The notes under the pieces are model-generated. The model ran no database searches, was not told where the DNA came from, and saw only the letters and a list, made by a program, of their open reading frames with translations. Shown piece after piece: positions 32,808 through 40,735 of a stretch of DNA of 44,562 nucleotides. Position 1 is the first letter of the stretch; every line of letters starts with the position of its first letter. This DNA comes from Pseudomonas sp. 2FG (GTDB lineage: Bacteria > Pseudomonadota > Gammaproteobacteria > Pseudomonadales > Pseudomonadaceae): contig NZ_SCMP01000023.1 in NCBI RefSeq assembly GCF_005502935.1, positions 1 to 44,562 on the forward strand, written 5' to 3'. The position numbers and the translations under genes are program-made.

Positions 32808-34186
32808 GTGGTTTTTCTTCCTTGCGACGTGTGCGGCTGCTGCTGGCGGCTGCCGGGCTGCTGGTCACGGCGCTGGCCGGCGCCCAGGAGCAGCGCGGCG
32901 ACTATGCCGCACAGGTGCCGCTGACGCTCAGCGGTGAGGGGCCCTGGTATCGCCTGGAGTTGCCGATGGCGCTGCATTTCGCCGCGCGCTTCGGCGATCT
33001 GCGCGACTTGCGGGTGTTCAACGCCGAGGGCGAGGCCCAGGCCTATGCCTTGACCCTCGGGAGTGCCCAGCACAGCGAGACGCATACGCAAACCGCGGTC
33101 AAATGGTTCCCGCTCTATAGCCAGGCGGATGCCGTGCAGGCTCTGCCGAGCATTCGGGTGCAGCGCAGTACCGGCGGCACCTTGGTGGAGCTGGCGCCGG
33201 AAGGTGCGACTGCCGGCGACCAAGAGGTGCTGCGTGGCTGGCTGCTGGACGCCAGTGCGATCCAGGCGCCGCTGCACAAGCTGATCCTCGATTGGAGTGC
33301 CGAGCGTGACGGTTTCCAGCGCTTTTCCATCGAGGCCAGCGATGACCTGCAGCACTGGCGAGCCTGGGGTGACGGGCAGATTGCCCGGCTGGCATTCGCC
33401 GATGAGCGCATTGACCAGCGTGAAGTCAGCCTGCCGGGGCAGCGCGCGCGTTACCTGCGCCTGCTCTGGCTGGCGCCGCAACAAGCGCCGGCACTGACCG
33501 CGGCCCGTTTGCTCAGCGCCAGTAGCAGCGCGCCGGCGCCGATGGCCTGGTCGGCGGCGCTGGCTCCGAGCCGCGTGAAAGCGGGCGAGTACCGCTGGGA
33601 CTTGCCCCTGGCGTTGCCGCTGGAGCGTGTGCGGGTCGAACTGACACAGCCCAATACCCTGGCGCCGGTGATTCTCAGTGGCCGTCGCGATGGCCAGGTG
33701 CAGTGGCAACCGCTGGCGCGCGGCCTGCTCTATCGCCTGCCGCAGAACGGCGCAGAGGTGACCCGCAATGAACTGGAGCTGCCTGCGCAACGGGTACAGC
33801 AATTGCGTTTGCAGGTCGACGAGCGCGGTGGCGGGTTGGGCAGTGCCGTGCCGCAGCTGAGGGTCGGGTTGCGGGCGACGCAAGTGGTGTTCCTCGCCCG
33901 CGGCACGCCGCCCTATGTGCTGGCGCTTGGCAATGCGGCGGCGCAAGCGGCCAATCTGCCGCTAACGACCCTGATTCCTGGCTATGACGATGAGCGCCTG
34001 GCCAAGCTGGGGGTGGCGCAAGCTGGCGCCGAGCCGCAGGTGCAGGCGGCCGTCGAGTCCAGTGCGGTGCAGACGGCCAGTTTCGACTGGAAGCGCCTCG
34101 GACTTTGGAGCGTGCTGTTACTCGGGGTCGCTCTGCTGGTGCTGATGTCCTGGAGCCTGCTGCGCGCGCCGGCGGCCAAGCCCTGA
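32804..34186 (+). CDS. DUF3999 exported membrane-anchored protein
   Basis: A 460-aa protein with a signal peptide (RLLLAAAGLLVTALAGAQ, about residues 10-28), a long periplasmic part built of beta-sandwich-like units, and a C-terminal membrane anchor (about 434-452, LGLWSVLLLGVALLVLMSW) followed by a short cytoplasmic tail. This matches DUF3999. Its start overlaps the DUF2339 stop by 4 bp, and the pair recurs together in Pseudomonas (memory: PA5114-PA5113). It is likely that the exported DUF3999 domain works with the DUF2339 membrane protein, perhaps in envelope or sugar-related function. That is inference from linkage only. Confidence 0.88.
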   Translation: MSGFSSLRRVRLLLAAAGLLVTALAGAQEQRGDYAAQVPLTLSGEGPWYRLELPMALHFAARFGDLRDLRVFNAEGEAQAYALTLGSAQHSETHTQTAVKWFPLYSQADAVQALPSIRVQRSTGGTLVELAPEGATAGDQEVLRGWLLDASAIQAPLHKLILDWSAERDGFQRFSIEASDDLQHWRAWGDGQIARLAFADERIDQREVSLPGQRARYLRLLWLAPQQAPALTAARLLSASSSAPAPMAWSAALAPSRVKAGEYRWDLPLALPLERVRVELTQPNTLAPVILSGRRDGQVQWQPLARGLLYRLPQNGAEVTRNELELPAQRVQQLRLQVDERGGGLGSAVPQLRVGLRATQVVFLARGTPPYVLALGNAAAQAANLPLTTLIPGYDDERLAKLGVAQAGAEPQVQAAVESSAVQTASFDWKRLGLWSVLLLGVALLVLMSWSLLRAPAAKP

Positions 34187-34348
34187 TGGCCAACTGAGAT
34201 GCAGAAAGTCATCAGGCCACTGAAAGCCTTGGCATATCCTTGGCTCGGCACGCAGCCCTGTGCAATTCGTCAGCCTGGTGTCAGGTCGGGAAGTCCTTTG
34301 CGTAACTACCTTTCGAGTACTTTGCATGTGGCTCCGATAGCCCCCAGG

Positions 34349-34360
34349 CGCCTGCAGGCG
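34349..34360. repeat. 12-bp perfect palindrome upstream of the diguanylate cyclase gene
   Basis: CGCCTGCAGGCG ends 7 bp before the ATG at 34368 and spans the place where a ribosome-binding site would lie. A copy of GCGCCTGCAG also occurs just inside the gene (34372-34381). It may form a small RNA hairpin that masks the start. Confidence 0.6.
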
Positions 34361-34367
34361 TGCAGTC

Positions 34368-36026
34368 ATGAGCGCCTGCAGTAATTCGGGCTGGGCGCTG
34401 AGCGCGCCGGTCCTCCTCACCGGCGTGGTCTGTATCGGCGTCATCCTGCTGGCGCGCTGGGTCACCCGGCAGCGTTATTTTCCGGGGCGCGACAGTTTTA
34501 TCCTGCTGCATCTGGCCAGTCTCTGGTGGATGCTCGCGGCGAGCGTCGAGATGGCCGCCCAGGGCGCCAGCTGCAAGATGTTCTGGGCCAGCATGGCCTG
34601 GCCAGGCATAGTCGGAGCGCCGACCTTCTGGGCGGTCTTCCTTTGGCAATACGTGAACAGCGAACGTCAACCGTTGCCGTTACGCCATGTCCTCGCTCTG
34701 ACCGTGGGGCCGGCGTTGGTCTGGCTGCTGGCCCTGAGCAATCCCTGGCATGGTCTGTTCTACGCTGCCGGCAGCGCGCCAATCTCCGCTGTGCCGGGGG
34801 CGCCGATTCGCTACCAGCATGGCCCGCTGTTCTATGCCACGGCGGTCTACGTCTACCTCTTCATGCTGTTCTGCCTGGCTGTCGTGATTCGTGCGGCGCT
34901 GCTCAGCCGGGGCCTGCACCGCCGGCATTATCTGGCCTTCGCGCTAGTCACCGCGGTGCCCTGGACGGCGAATATCGGCTATGTGCTGTTCGGTTGGATG
35001 CTCTTTGGTTTCGACCCGACGCCCTTCTGCTTTGCCTTCACTTTGGCGGCTTTTGCCTGGCTGATAGTCGGGGTGCGCCTGTTCGACCTGCTGCCCGTGG
35101 CGCGCCATCTGCTGTTGCAAGAGCTGCTCGATCCGGTGCTGGTGGTCGACCCGCAGCAGCGGGTTATCGAAGCCAATCCGGCGGCGCTCAAACTGGCGGG
35201 TTTAACCAGTGCTTGGCAGGGCCGGGTGCTGGAGCACTGGCCGGTATTTGGCGTGGACTTGCACGCCTTGCTCCAGGAGCCACCGAGCTGCGAACAGGAT
35301 CGACTGCTGACCCTGGCCAGCCCAGTGCACTATTTCGAGGTGCGCACGCGGGCCATCGAACGGGTTACCCGCACCGGCACCTTCGTACTCGGACAGATGC
35401 TCTATCTGCGCGACGTGACCCAGCGCCACCTCAGCGAACTCAAGCTGGCCGAGGCCCTGGCGACCAGTGAGGAGCGTCTGCGCACCATCTCCAGCCTGCA
35501 TGAGCAGTTGCAGGAGCAGGCGCTGTGCGATCCCTTGACCGGGCTCTACAACCGCCGTTATCTGGATGAATTCTTCGCTCGGGAACTGGCCCGCGCACAA
35601 CGCGAACAGATGCCGATCGCCTTGGCGTTGATCGATCTGGATCACTTCAAGCGGCTCAACGACACGCACGGCCATTTGGTCGGCGATGACGTGCTCAAGG
35701 TCGTGGCGCAGCACCTGACCGACAGCCTGCGCAGCTCGGATGCGGTGTTTCGCATCGGCGGCGAGGAGTTCCTGCTGATCCTTCCGGGCGCTGGCGTGCA
35801 AGAGGCGCAGCAACGGCTGGCGCTTATTTGCCGGCAATTGGCCGGCAGCCCGCTGCCCACCCGCAGCGGCCCCCAGACCGTGACCCTGTCGGCCGGTCTG
35901 GCCTTCTGGCCAGCCCAAGGGCAGACGCTGGACGAGCTGATGCAAGCCGCCGACGCGGCACTCTATGAAGCCAAGCGCAGTGGACGCAACCAAGTCTGCG
36001 CGCTGGCGGGCGCCTCTACACTCTGA
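34368..36026 (+). CDS. Membrane-bound diguanylate cyclase (7TM-HisK-N, PAS, GGDEF)
   Basis: A 552-aa c-di-GMP synthase. Residues about 10-245 hold seven or so membrane helices, resembling the histidine-kinase N-terminal 7TM sensor domain. Residues about 250-355 form a PAS domain (DPVLVVDPQQRVIEANPAAL). A short coiled coil (about 356-385) leads to the GGDEF domain (386-545). The active site is GGEEF (464-468), and DLDHFK and ND..GH are present. An inhibitory I-site RxxD (R455-D458) lies five residues before GGEEF, so product inhibition is likely. It is isolated from its neighbours. Its signal is unknown. Its product could act on MshE in the same window, among many targets. Confidence 0.92.
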   Translation: MSACSNSGWALSAPVLLTGVVCIGVILLARWVTRQRYFPGRDSFILLHLASLWWMLAASVEMAAQGASCKMFWASMAWPGIVGAPTFWAVFLWQYVNSERQPLPLRHVLALTVGPALVWLLALSNPWHGLFYAAGSAPISAVPGAPIRYQHGPLFYATAVYVYLFMLFCLAVVIRAALLSRGLHRRHYLAFALVTAVPWTANIGYVLFGWMLFGFDPTPFCFAFTLAAFAWLIVGVRLFDLLPVARHLLLQELLDPVLVVDPQQRVIEANPAALKLAGLTSAWQGRVLEHWPVFGVDLHALLQEPPSCEQDRLLTLASPVHYFEVRTRAIERVTRTGTFVLGQMLYLRDVTQRHLSELKLAEALATSEERLRTISSLHEQLQEQALCDPLTGLYNRRYLDEFFARELARAQREQMPIALALIDLDHFKRLNDTHGHLVGDDVLKVVAQHLTDSLRSSDAVFRIGGEEFLLILPGAGVQEAQQRLALICRQLAGSPLPTRSGPQTVTLSAGLAFWPAQGQTLDELMQAADAALYEAKRSGRNQVCALAGASTL

Positions 36027-36061
36027 GCGCAGGTCCGCGCCGCCGGTCACAGTACGTTCGG

Positions 36062-36075
36062 AGCAAGCGCTTGCT
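36062..36075. repeat. 14-bp perfect palindrome upstream of estA
   Basis: AGCAAGCGCTTGCT is self-complementary and lies 10 bp before TAAAAT (36086-36091), the best -10-like box of the estA upstream region. It could be an operator for a dimeric regulator. No regulator is suggested by context. Confidence 0.55.
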
Positions 36076-36147
36076 GCGGCGTCGGTAAAATAGAGCTAAA
36101 GTCCCAACTTCGTACCTGAGCCAATAACAACGATAAGGACTCACCCG

Positions 36148-38118
36148 ATGATGCGAGCGCTCACCCCGCTGGCGGCGGCTTGCCTGTTGGCAATCGCCGC
36201 GGCCCCCCTGTCCGCCTCTCCCTATTCCAACCTGGTGGTCTTCGGCGACAGCCTGAGCGATGCCGGGCAGTTTCCCGATACCGGCGGCCCTGCTGGTTCG
36301 ACCCGGCGCTTTACCAACAGGGTCGGCCCGACCTATCAGGGAGGCAGCGGGGAAATTTATGCCTCGAATGCCACCCAGCTACTCAGCCAGCAGCTCGGCC
36401 TGGGCGCCCTGACCGGCTCGACCTCGCCGGTGAATGCCGCGTTGGGGCTGCCGGATGGCACCAACTATGCGGTGGGTGGCAATACCACCGCACAGATTGC
36501 CGACTCCATCATTGGCACGGGTGAGGGCTCGGTCGTCGAATTGACCGATGGCACCAACCTGCGGACGCGCCCCGGCTACCTGGCGGAGCTGGCCAGTCGC
36601 GGCGAGCGGATCGATCCCAATACCCTGTTCTATGTGAACGGTGGCGGTAACGACTTTCTCGATGTGATCATCAATCCGTTCGCGCCTCCCGCCGTGGCAA
36701 CCCAGCAGGCACAGGATGCGGCGATCCGCCTCGCGGATGGGATCCGTGCGCTGGAAGCGGCCGGGGCTCGCTACATCGTGGTGTCCCTCCTGGGGGATGT
36801 GGGCAAGACGCCTAACGCCGCCTCCCTGGGGACATTGATCCCGAGCTTGCCTGCGACAGTCTCCGGGCTGGTGGGGGATTTCAACCAGGAGTTGGTCAGC
36901 CAGCTGGAAGGTCTGAACGCGGAAATCATTCCGCTGAACGTGCCGCTGCTGGTCAGTGAAGTCGTTGCCGACCCGGCAACCTACGGGTTGGACCCGACCC
37001 AGAACTTGCTGGGCACCTGTTTCGATGCGAGCGGTGGCGGTTGCGTGGAAAACGCCACCTATGGCCTGACCAGCGGCAACGCGGATCCGACCCGGCTGCT
37101 GTTCAATGACAGCGTGCACCCGACCAGCACCGGCCAGCAGCTATTCGCCGACTATGCCTATTCCTTGCTGGCTGCGCCCTGGGAGCTGACCCTGCTACCG
37201 GAAATGGCCCATGGCACGCTGCGTTCCCATCAGGATCAGTTGCGTAACCAGTTCCAGGCCGACTGGGAATCCTGGCAAGCGCCGGGCCAGTGGCGCGTCT
37301 TCGTCAATGGCGGCGGCCAGCGTCTGGACTTCGACGAGCAGGACAGCTCCGCCAGTGGCGACGGCAATGGCTACAGCCTGAATCTGGGCGGCAGTTATCG
37401 CTTGAACGAGGCTTGGCGCGCCGGCGTCACCCTGGGCCTCTACGAGCAAGAGCTCGAGGCGGGGGCGGCGGATTCCGACTACGACCTGCGCAGTTACCTG
37501 GGCAGCGCCTTTGTCCAATACCAGCAGAACCGCTGGTGGGCCGATGGCGCGCTGAGCGCCGGCTACCTCGACTACGACAGCCTCAAGCGCAAGTTCGAGC
37601 TCGGCATCAGCGAGCGCAGCGAGCAAGGCGATACCGACGGTTACCTGTGGGCGCTGAGCGGCCGGCTCGGCTATGACATCGCGCAGCCCGGCAGCACCTG
37701 GCACCTGAGCCCCTTTATCAGCGCCGATTACGCGCGGGTGGAAGTCGACGGCTATCGGGAGCAAGGCAGCAGCGCCACGTCCTTGCACTTCGACGATCAG
37801 AAGCGTTCCTCCAAGCGCCTCGGTGCCGGCCTGCAAGGGCGTATCGAAGTGACTCCCGCGACCCAGGTGTTCGCCGAGGTGAGCCGCGAGAGGGAGTACG
37901 AGGACGACGCCAGCGAGCTGACCATCGCCCTCAACAGCCTGCCGGGTCTCGACTTTAGCTTGCAGGGCTATGCCCCCGAGGACCGCCTGACCCGTGCCAG
38001 CATCGGTTTCAGTCAGAAGCTCGCCGCCGATCTGGCTTTGCGCGGTGGTTACAGCTTCCGCAAGGGCGAGAACGACACCCAGCAAGGCGCCAGCTTGTCG
38101 TTGGTCTGGGACTGGTAG
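36148..38118 (+). CDS. estA: Autotransporter GDSL esterase EstA
   Basis: An outer-membrane esterase of 656 aa. The signal peptide ends near residue 23 (PLSA). The passenger is a GDSL/SGNH hydrolase: block I FGDSLSDAG with Ser35, Asn168 in GGGNDF, and the Asp321/His324 pair in FNDSVHPT. A linker leads to the C-terminal autotransporter beta-barrel (about 390-656), which ends in LVWDW with an aromatic terminal residue, as required by the BAM complex. EstA of P. aeruginosa (646 aa) stays cell-bound and is linked to rhamnolipid production and motility. AAGGA lies upstream of ATG 36148, and MM at the start leaves a one-codon uncertainty. Confidence 0.95.
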   Translation: MMRALTPLAAACLLAIAAAPLSASPYSNLVVFGDSLSDAGQFPDTGGPAGSTRRFTNRVGPTYQGGSGEIYASNATQLLSQQLGLGALTGSTSPVNAALGLPDGTNYAVGGNTTAQIADSIIGTGEGSVVELTDGTNLRTRPGYLAELASRGERIDPNTLFYVNGGGNDFLDVIINPFAPPAVATQQAQDAAIRLADGIRALEAAGARYIVVSLLGDVGKTPNAASLGTLIPSLPATVSGLVGDFNQELVSQLEGLNAEIIPLNVPLLVSEVVADPATYGLDPTQNLLGTCFDASGGGCVENATYGLTSGNADPTRLLFNDSVHPTSTGQQLFADYAYSLLAAPWELTLLPEMAHGTLRSHQDQLRNQFQADWESWQAPGQWRVFVNGGGQRLDFDEQDSSASGDGNGYSLNLGGSYRLNEAWRAGVTLGLYEQELEAGAADSDYDLRSYLGSAFVQYQQNRWWADGALSAGYLDYDSLKRKFELGISERSEQGDTDGYLWALSGRLGYDIAQPGSTWHLSPFISADYARVEVDGYREQGSSATSLHFDDQKRSSKRLGAGLQGRIEVTPATQVFAEVSREREYEDDASELTIALNSLPGLDFSLQGYAPEDRLTRASIGFSQKLAADLALRGGYSFRKGENDTQQGASLSLVWDW

Positions 38119-38215
38119 CGGCCAGGAACTCACGCGCGGTTGTCGGTGTCGGGAGGCGCCGACCCGGGTTACAGGTTAAACTGCGCGCGAGTTTTTCCAT
38201 CCTCCGGAGCCTTCC

Positions 38216-39223
38216 ATGTCCCGCGTTACCCTGAGCCGCTATTTGATCGAGCAGACCCGTTGCAACAACACCCCGGCCGATCTGCGTTTCCTTATCGAAG
38301 TGGTGGCGCGCGCGTGCAAGGAAATTAGCCATGCGGTCTCCAAAGGCGCGCTGGGCGGCGTGCTCGGCAGCATGGAAACCGAGAACGTGCAGGGTGAGGT
38401 GCAAAAAAAGCTCGACGTCATTTCCAACGAAATCCTGCTGGAAGCCAACGAATGGGGCGGTCACCTGGCCGGTATGGCGTCCGAAGAGATGGACAACGCC
38501 TACCAGATCCCCGGCAAGTACCCGAAAGGCGCTTACCTGTTGGTATTCGACCCGCTGGACGGCTCCTCGAACATCGATGTGAACGTTTCGGTCGGCACCA
38601 TTTTCTCGGTGCTGCGTTGCCCGGACCGCAACGGCAACGACGGCGACCTCGGTGAAGAGGCGTTCCTCCAGCCGGGCACCGAGCAAGTCGCCGCCGGTTA
38701 CGCGATCTACGGCCCGCAGACCATGCTGATGCTGACCCTCGGTGATGGCGTCAAGGGTTTCACCCTCGATCGCGAACTGGGCAGCTTCGTCATGACCCAC
38801 GACAATATCCGCATCCCGGAAAAGACCGCCGAATTCGCCATCAACATGTCCAACCAGCGCCACTGGGAAGCCCCGGTGAGCCGCTATGTCGACGAGTTGC
38901 TGGCCGGCAAGAGTGGGCCGCTGGGCAAGGACTACAACATGCGCTGGGTTGCCGCGATGGTCGCCGACGTGCACCGCATCCTCACCCGTGGCGGGCTGTT
39001 CATGTACCCGCGCGACTCCCGCGAGCCGGAGAAGCCGGGCAAGCTGCGCTTGATGTACGAGGCCAACCCGATGTCGTTCATCGTCGAGCAAGCGGGCGGT
39101 GCGGCGACCAATGGTTCGCAGCGGATCCTCGACATCCAGCCGACCTCCCTGCACCAGCGGGTCGCGGTGTTCCTCGGCTCCAAAGAAGAAGTCGAACGGG
39201 TTACCGCCTACCACCAGGAGTAA
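38216..39223 (+). CDS. fbp: Fructose-1,6-bisphosphatase class I
   Basis: A 335-aa FBPase of gluconeogenesis, which converts fructose 1,6-bisphosphate to fructose 6-phosphate. The metal-binding motif FDPLDGSSNIDVN (about residues 112-124) and an upstream acidic Glu of the EE site (ASEEMDNAY) are present. The substrate-binding C-terminal region includes GGLFMYP and EANPMSFIVEQAGG. It starts at ATG 38216 with CCGGAG upstream. DUF924 follows 3 bp after the stop, so both may be cotranscribed. Pseudomonas relies on Fbp because it mostly uses the Entner-Doudoroff route. Confidence 0.97.
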   Translation: MSRVTLSRYLIEQTRCNNTPADLRFLIEVVARACKEISHAVSKGALGGVLGSMETENVQGEVQKKLDVISNEILLEANEWGGHLAGMASEEMDNAYQIPGKYPKGAYLLVFDPLDGSSNIDVNVSVGTIFSVLRCPDRNGNDGDLGEEAFLQPGTEQVAAGYAIYGPQTMLMLTLGDGVKGFTLDRELGSFVMTHDNIRIPEKTAEFAINMSNQRHWEAPVSRYVDELLAGKSGPLGKDYNMRWVAAMVADVHRILTRGGLFMYPRDSREPEKPGKLRLMYEANPMSFIVEQAGGAATNGSQRILDIQPTSLHQRVAVFLGSKEEVERVTAYHQE

Positions 39224-39226
39224 GCC

Positions 39227-39829
39227 ATGGGCGCGCCTTGGCAGCCGTTGCTGGACTGGTGGTTCGGTTCAGCCGTGACGGCTGCCGAGGTCGCTGCCGC
39301 GCGCGCTGGGCTCTGGTTCGGCAAGCAGGACAGTCAAGATGACCAGGCGCGTGAGCGCTTCGCCGAGCAGGTGGAGCAGGCTCTGAGTAGTGGTTTGCCG
39401 GAGTGGCTGGCCGAGCCCGCAGGCTGGCTGGCGCTGATCCTGCTGCTGGATCAGTTGCCACGGATGATCCATCGCGACAGGCCACAAGCCTTTGCCGGCG
39501 ATCGCCGCGCGCAGCAGCTGGTTCGCGAAGGCTTGGCACATGGCTGGGAGACCGGGTTGGCGCCGATCCAGCAGGTCTTTATCTACCTCGTGCTCGAACA
39601 TGCCGAAGACCTGCCCAGCCAGACTCAGGCGTTGGCGCGGTTTGCCGCGTTGCACGCTGGTGCGGCCGCGTCGGAGGACAAACTCTTCGCCGATTACCTG
39701 GACTACGCCGAGCGGCATCGGCGGGTGATTGCCCGCTTTGGCCGTTTCCCCCATCGCAACAGCATCCTCGGCCGGGTTTCCACGGCAGAGGAAGTTGCAT
39801 TCCTGCGGGAACCGGGCTCGCGCTTCTGA
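39227..39829 (+). CDS. DUF924 family protein
   Basis: A 200-aa soluble, helical protein of the DUF924 family, with the signature LILLLDQLPRMIHRD (about residues 69-83) and PFPHRN-like FGRFPHRNSILGR near residue 172. TPR-like folds have been reported for this family, but its role is unknown. It begins MGAPWQPLLDWWFG, typical of the family (WWFG). It is 3 bp from fbp and probably in the same transcript. Confidence 0.9.
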   Translation: MGAPWQPLLDWWFGSAVTAAEVAAARAGLWFGKQDSQDDQARERFAEQVEQALSSGLPEWLAEPAGWLALILLLDQLPRMIHRDRPQAFAGDRRAQQLVREGLAHGWETGLAPIQQVFIYLVLEHAEDLPSQTQALARFAALHAGAAASEDKLFADYLDYAERHRRVIARFGRFPHRNSILGRVSTAEEVAFLREPGSRF

Positions 39830-39898
39830 CGTCCAACCGGGCAACCCGCGGTTTGCTGTGCCAAGCTTGCCGCCAATGTCCCGTCTAGGAGTCGCTTC

Positions 39899-40153
39899 AT
39901 GTCCCTGCGTCGCTTCGCCCTGTTGTCGTTCTGCGTGCTGTTAGCCGCGTGCAGCAAGATCAATCAGGAAAACTACTCGAAGATCAAAACCGGCATGAGC
40001 AAGGCCGAAGTGGAAAGCCTGCTCGGAGCCCCGACCGATTGCTCCGGCGCACTGGGTTTCTCCAGTTGCACCTGGGGTGACCAGAAGAGCTTTATCAGCA
40101 TTCAATACGCCGGCGACCAGGTCCTGATGTTTTCCGGGCAAGGGCTGAAGTAA
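39899..40153 (+). CDS. Small SmpA/BamE-like lipoprotein
   Basis: An 84-aa lipoprotein with a clear lipobox, LLAAC (Cys19). After it, the sequence NYSKIKTGMSKAEVESLLGAP matches the BamE/SmpA-type fold opening (I..GMS..EV..LLG.P) seen in many small envelope lipoproteins (DUF3862-like). Two more cysteines (TDCSG and SSCTW) could form a disulfide. It overlaps blc by one base (TAATG), so the two are translated together. Function is not known; outer-membrane localisation is likely since no Asp follows the Cys. Confidence 0.85.
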   Translation: MSLRRFALLSFCVLLAACSKINQENYSKIKTGMSKAEVESLLGAPTDCSGALGFSSCTWGDQKSFISIQYAGDQVLMFSGQGLK

Positions 40154-40710
40154 TGATGCGGTTATTTTTTACTCTGTGCGCGGCGTTATGGCTGGCCGGC
40201 TGCGCCAACTCGGGCACTGGGCCGGTGCCACCGAAGACCGTCGATGAGGTCGATCTGCAGCGCTACCAGGGCGCGTGGTATGAGCTGGCGCGTTTGCCGC
40301 TGTTGTCCCAGCGCAACTGTGTGCAGGCCGAGGCGCACTATCAGTTGCAGGGCGATGGCAGTCTCGCGGTGACCAACCGCTGTCGCAGCCAAGACGGCGA
40401 GTGGCAGCAGGTCATCGGGCGCGCCGAGCCGCAGGTCGCCGGCGAAACCGACAAGCTTTGGGTGCGCTTCGATGACGGCTTCTCGCCGGTGTTGCCAGGC
40501 CTGGGCAAGGGCGATTACTGGGTGCTCTACCTGGATGACGACTATCGCACCGCCCTGGTGGGCAGTCCGGATCACGACCACCTCTGGTTGCTATCGCGCA
40601 CGCCTGAGGTAGCGCCCGCGACCCGCGACACGCTGCTCAGGGTGGCGAACGACCGCGGCTATGCGGTCGAGGAACTGATCTGGCGCATACCGGACGCCAA
40701 GATCCCGTAG
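40153..40710 (+). CDS. blc: Outer-membrane lipoprotein lipocalin Blc
   Basis: A bacterial lipocalin of 185 aa. The signal ends in LAGC (Cys17 or Cys16 depending on which of two ATG codons is used). The lipocalin motif YQGAWYELARLP (SCR1) is present, and a late strand DYWVLYLDDDYRTALVGSPD (SCR2 region) and the C-terminal helix follow. Blc binds lysophospholipids and is attached to the inner face of the outer membrane in E. coli. Translation is coupled to the small upstream lipoprotein. A perfect CGCGGCC-CAT-GGCCGCG hairpin (40712-40728) follows right after the stop and sits between this gene and convergent hutF. Confidence 0.94.
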   Translation: MMRLFFTLCAALWLAGCANSGTGPVPPKTVDEVDLQRYQGAWYELARLPLLSQRNCVQAEAHYQLQGDGSLAVTNRCRSQDGEWQQVIGRAEPQVAGETDKLWVRFDDGFSPVLPGLGKGDYWVLYLDDDYRTALVGSPDHDHLWLLSRTPEVAPATRDTLLRVANDRGYAVEELIWRIPDAKIP

Positions 40711-40711
40711 G

Positions 40712-40728
40712 CGCGGCCCATGGCCGCG
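40712..40728. terminator. Hairpin between convergent blc and hutF
   Basis: A perfect 7-bp stem with a CAT loop lies one base after the blc stop and 7 bp from the hutF stop. Only a weak T stretch (CCTTTAG) follows on the plus strand, so it is a possible but not certain terminator. Confidence 0.45.
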
Positions 40729-40735
40729 AACACCT

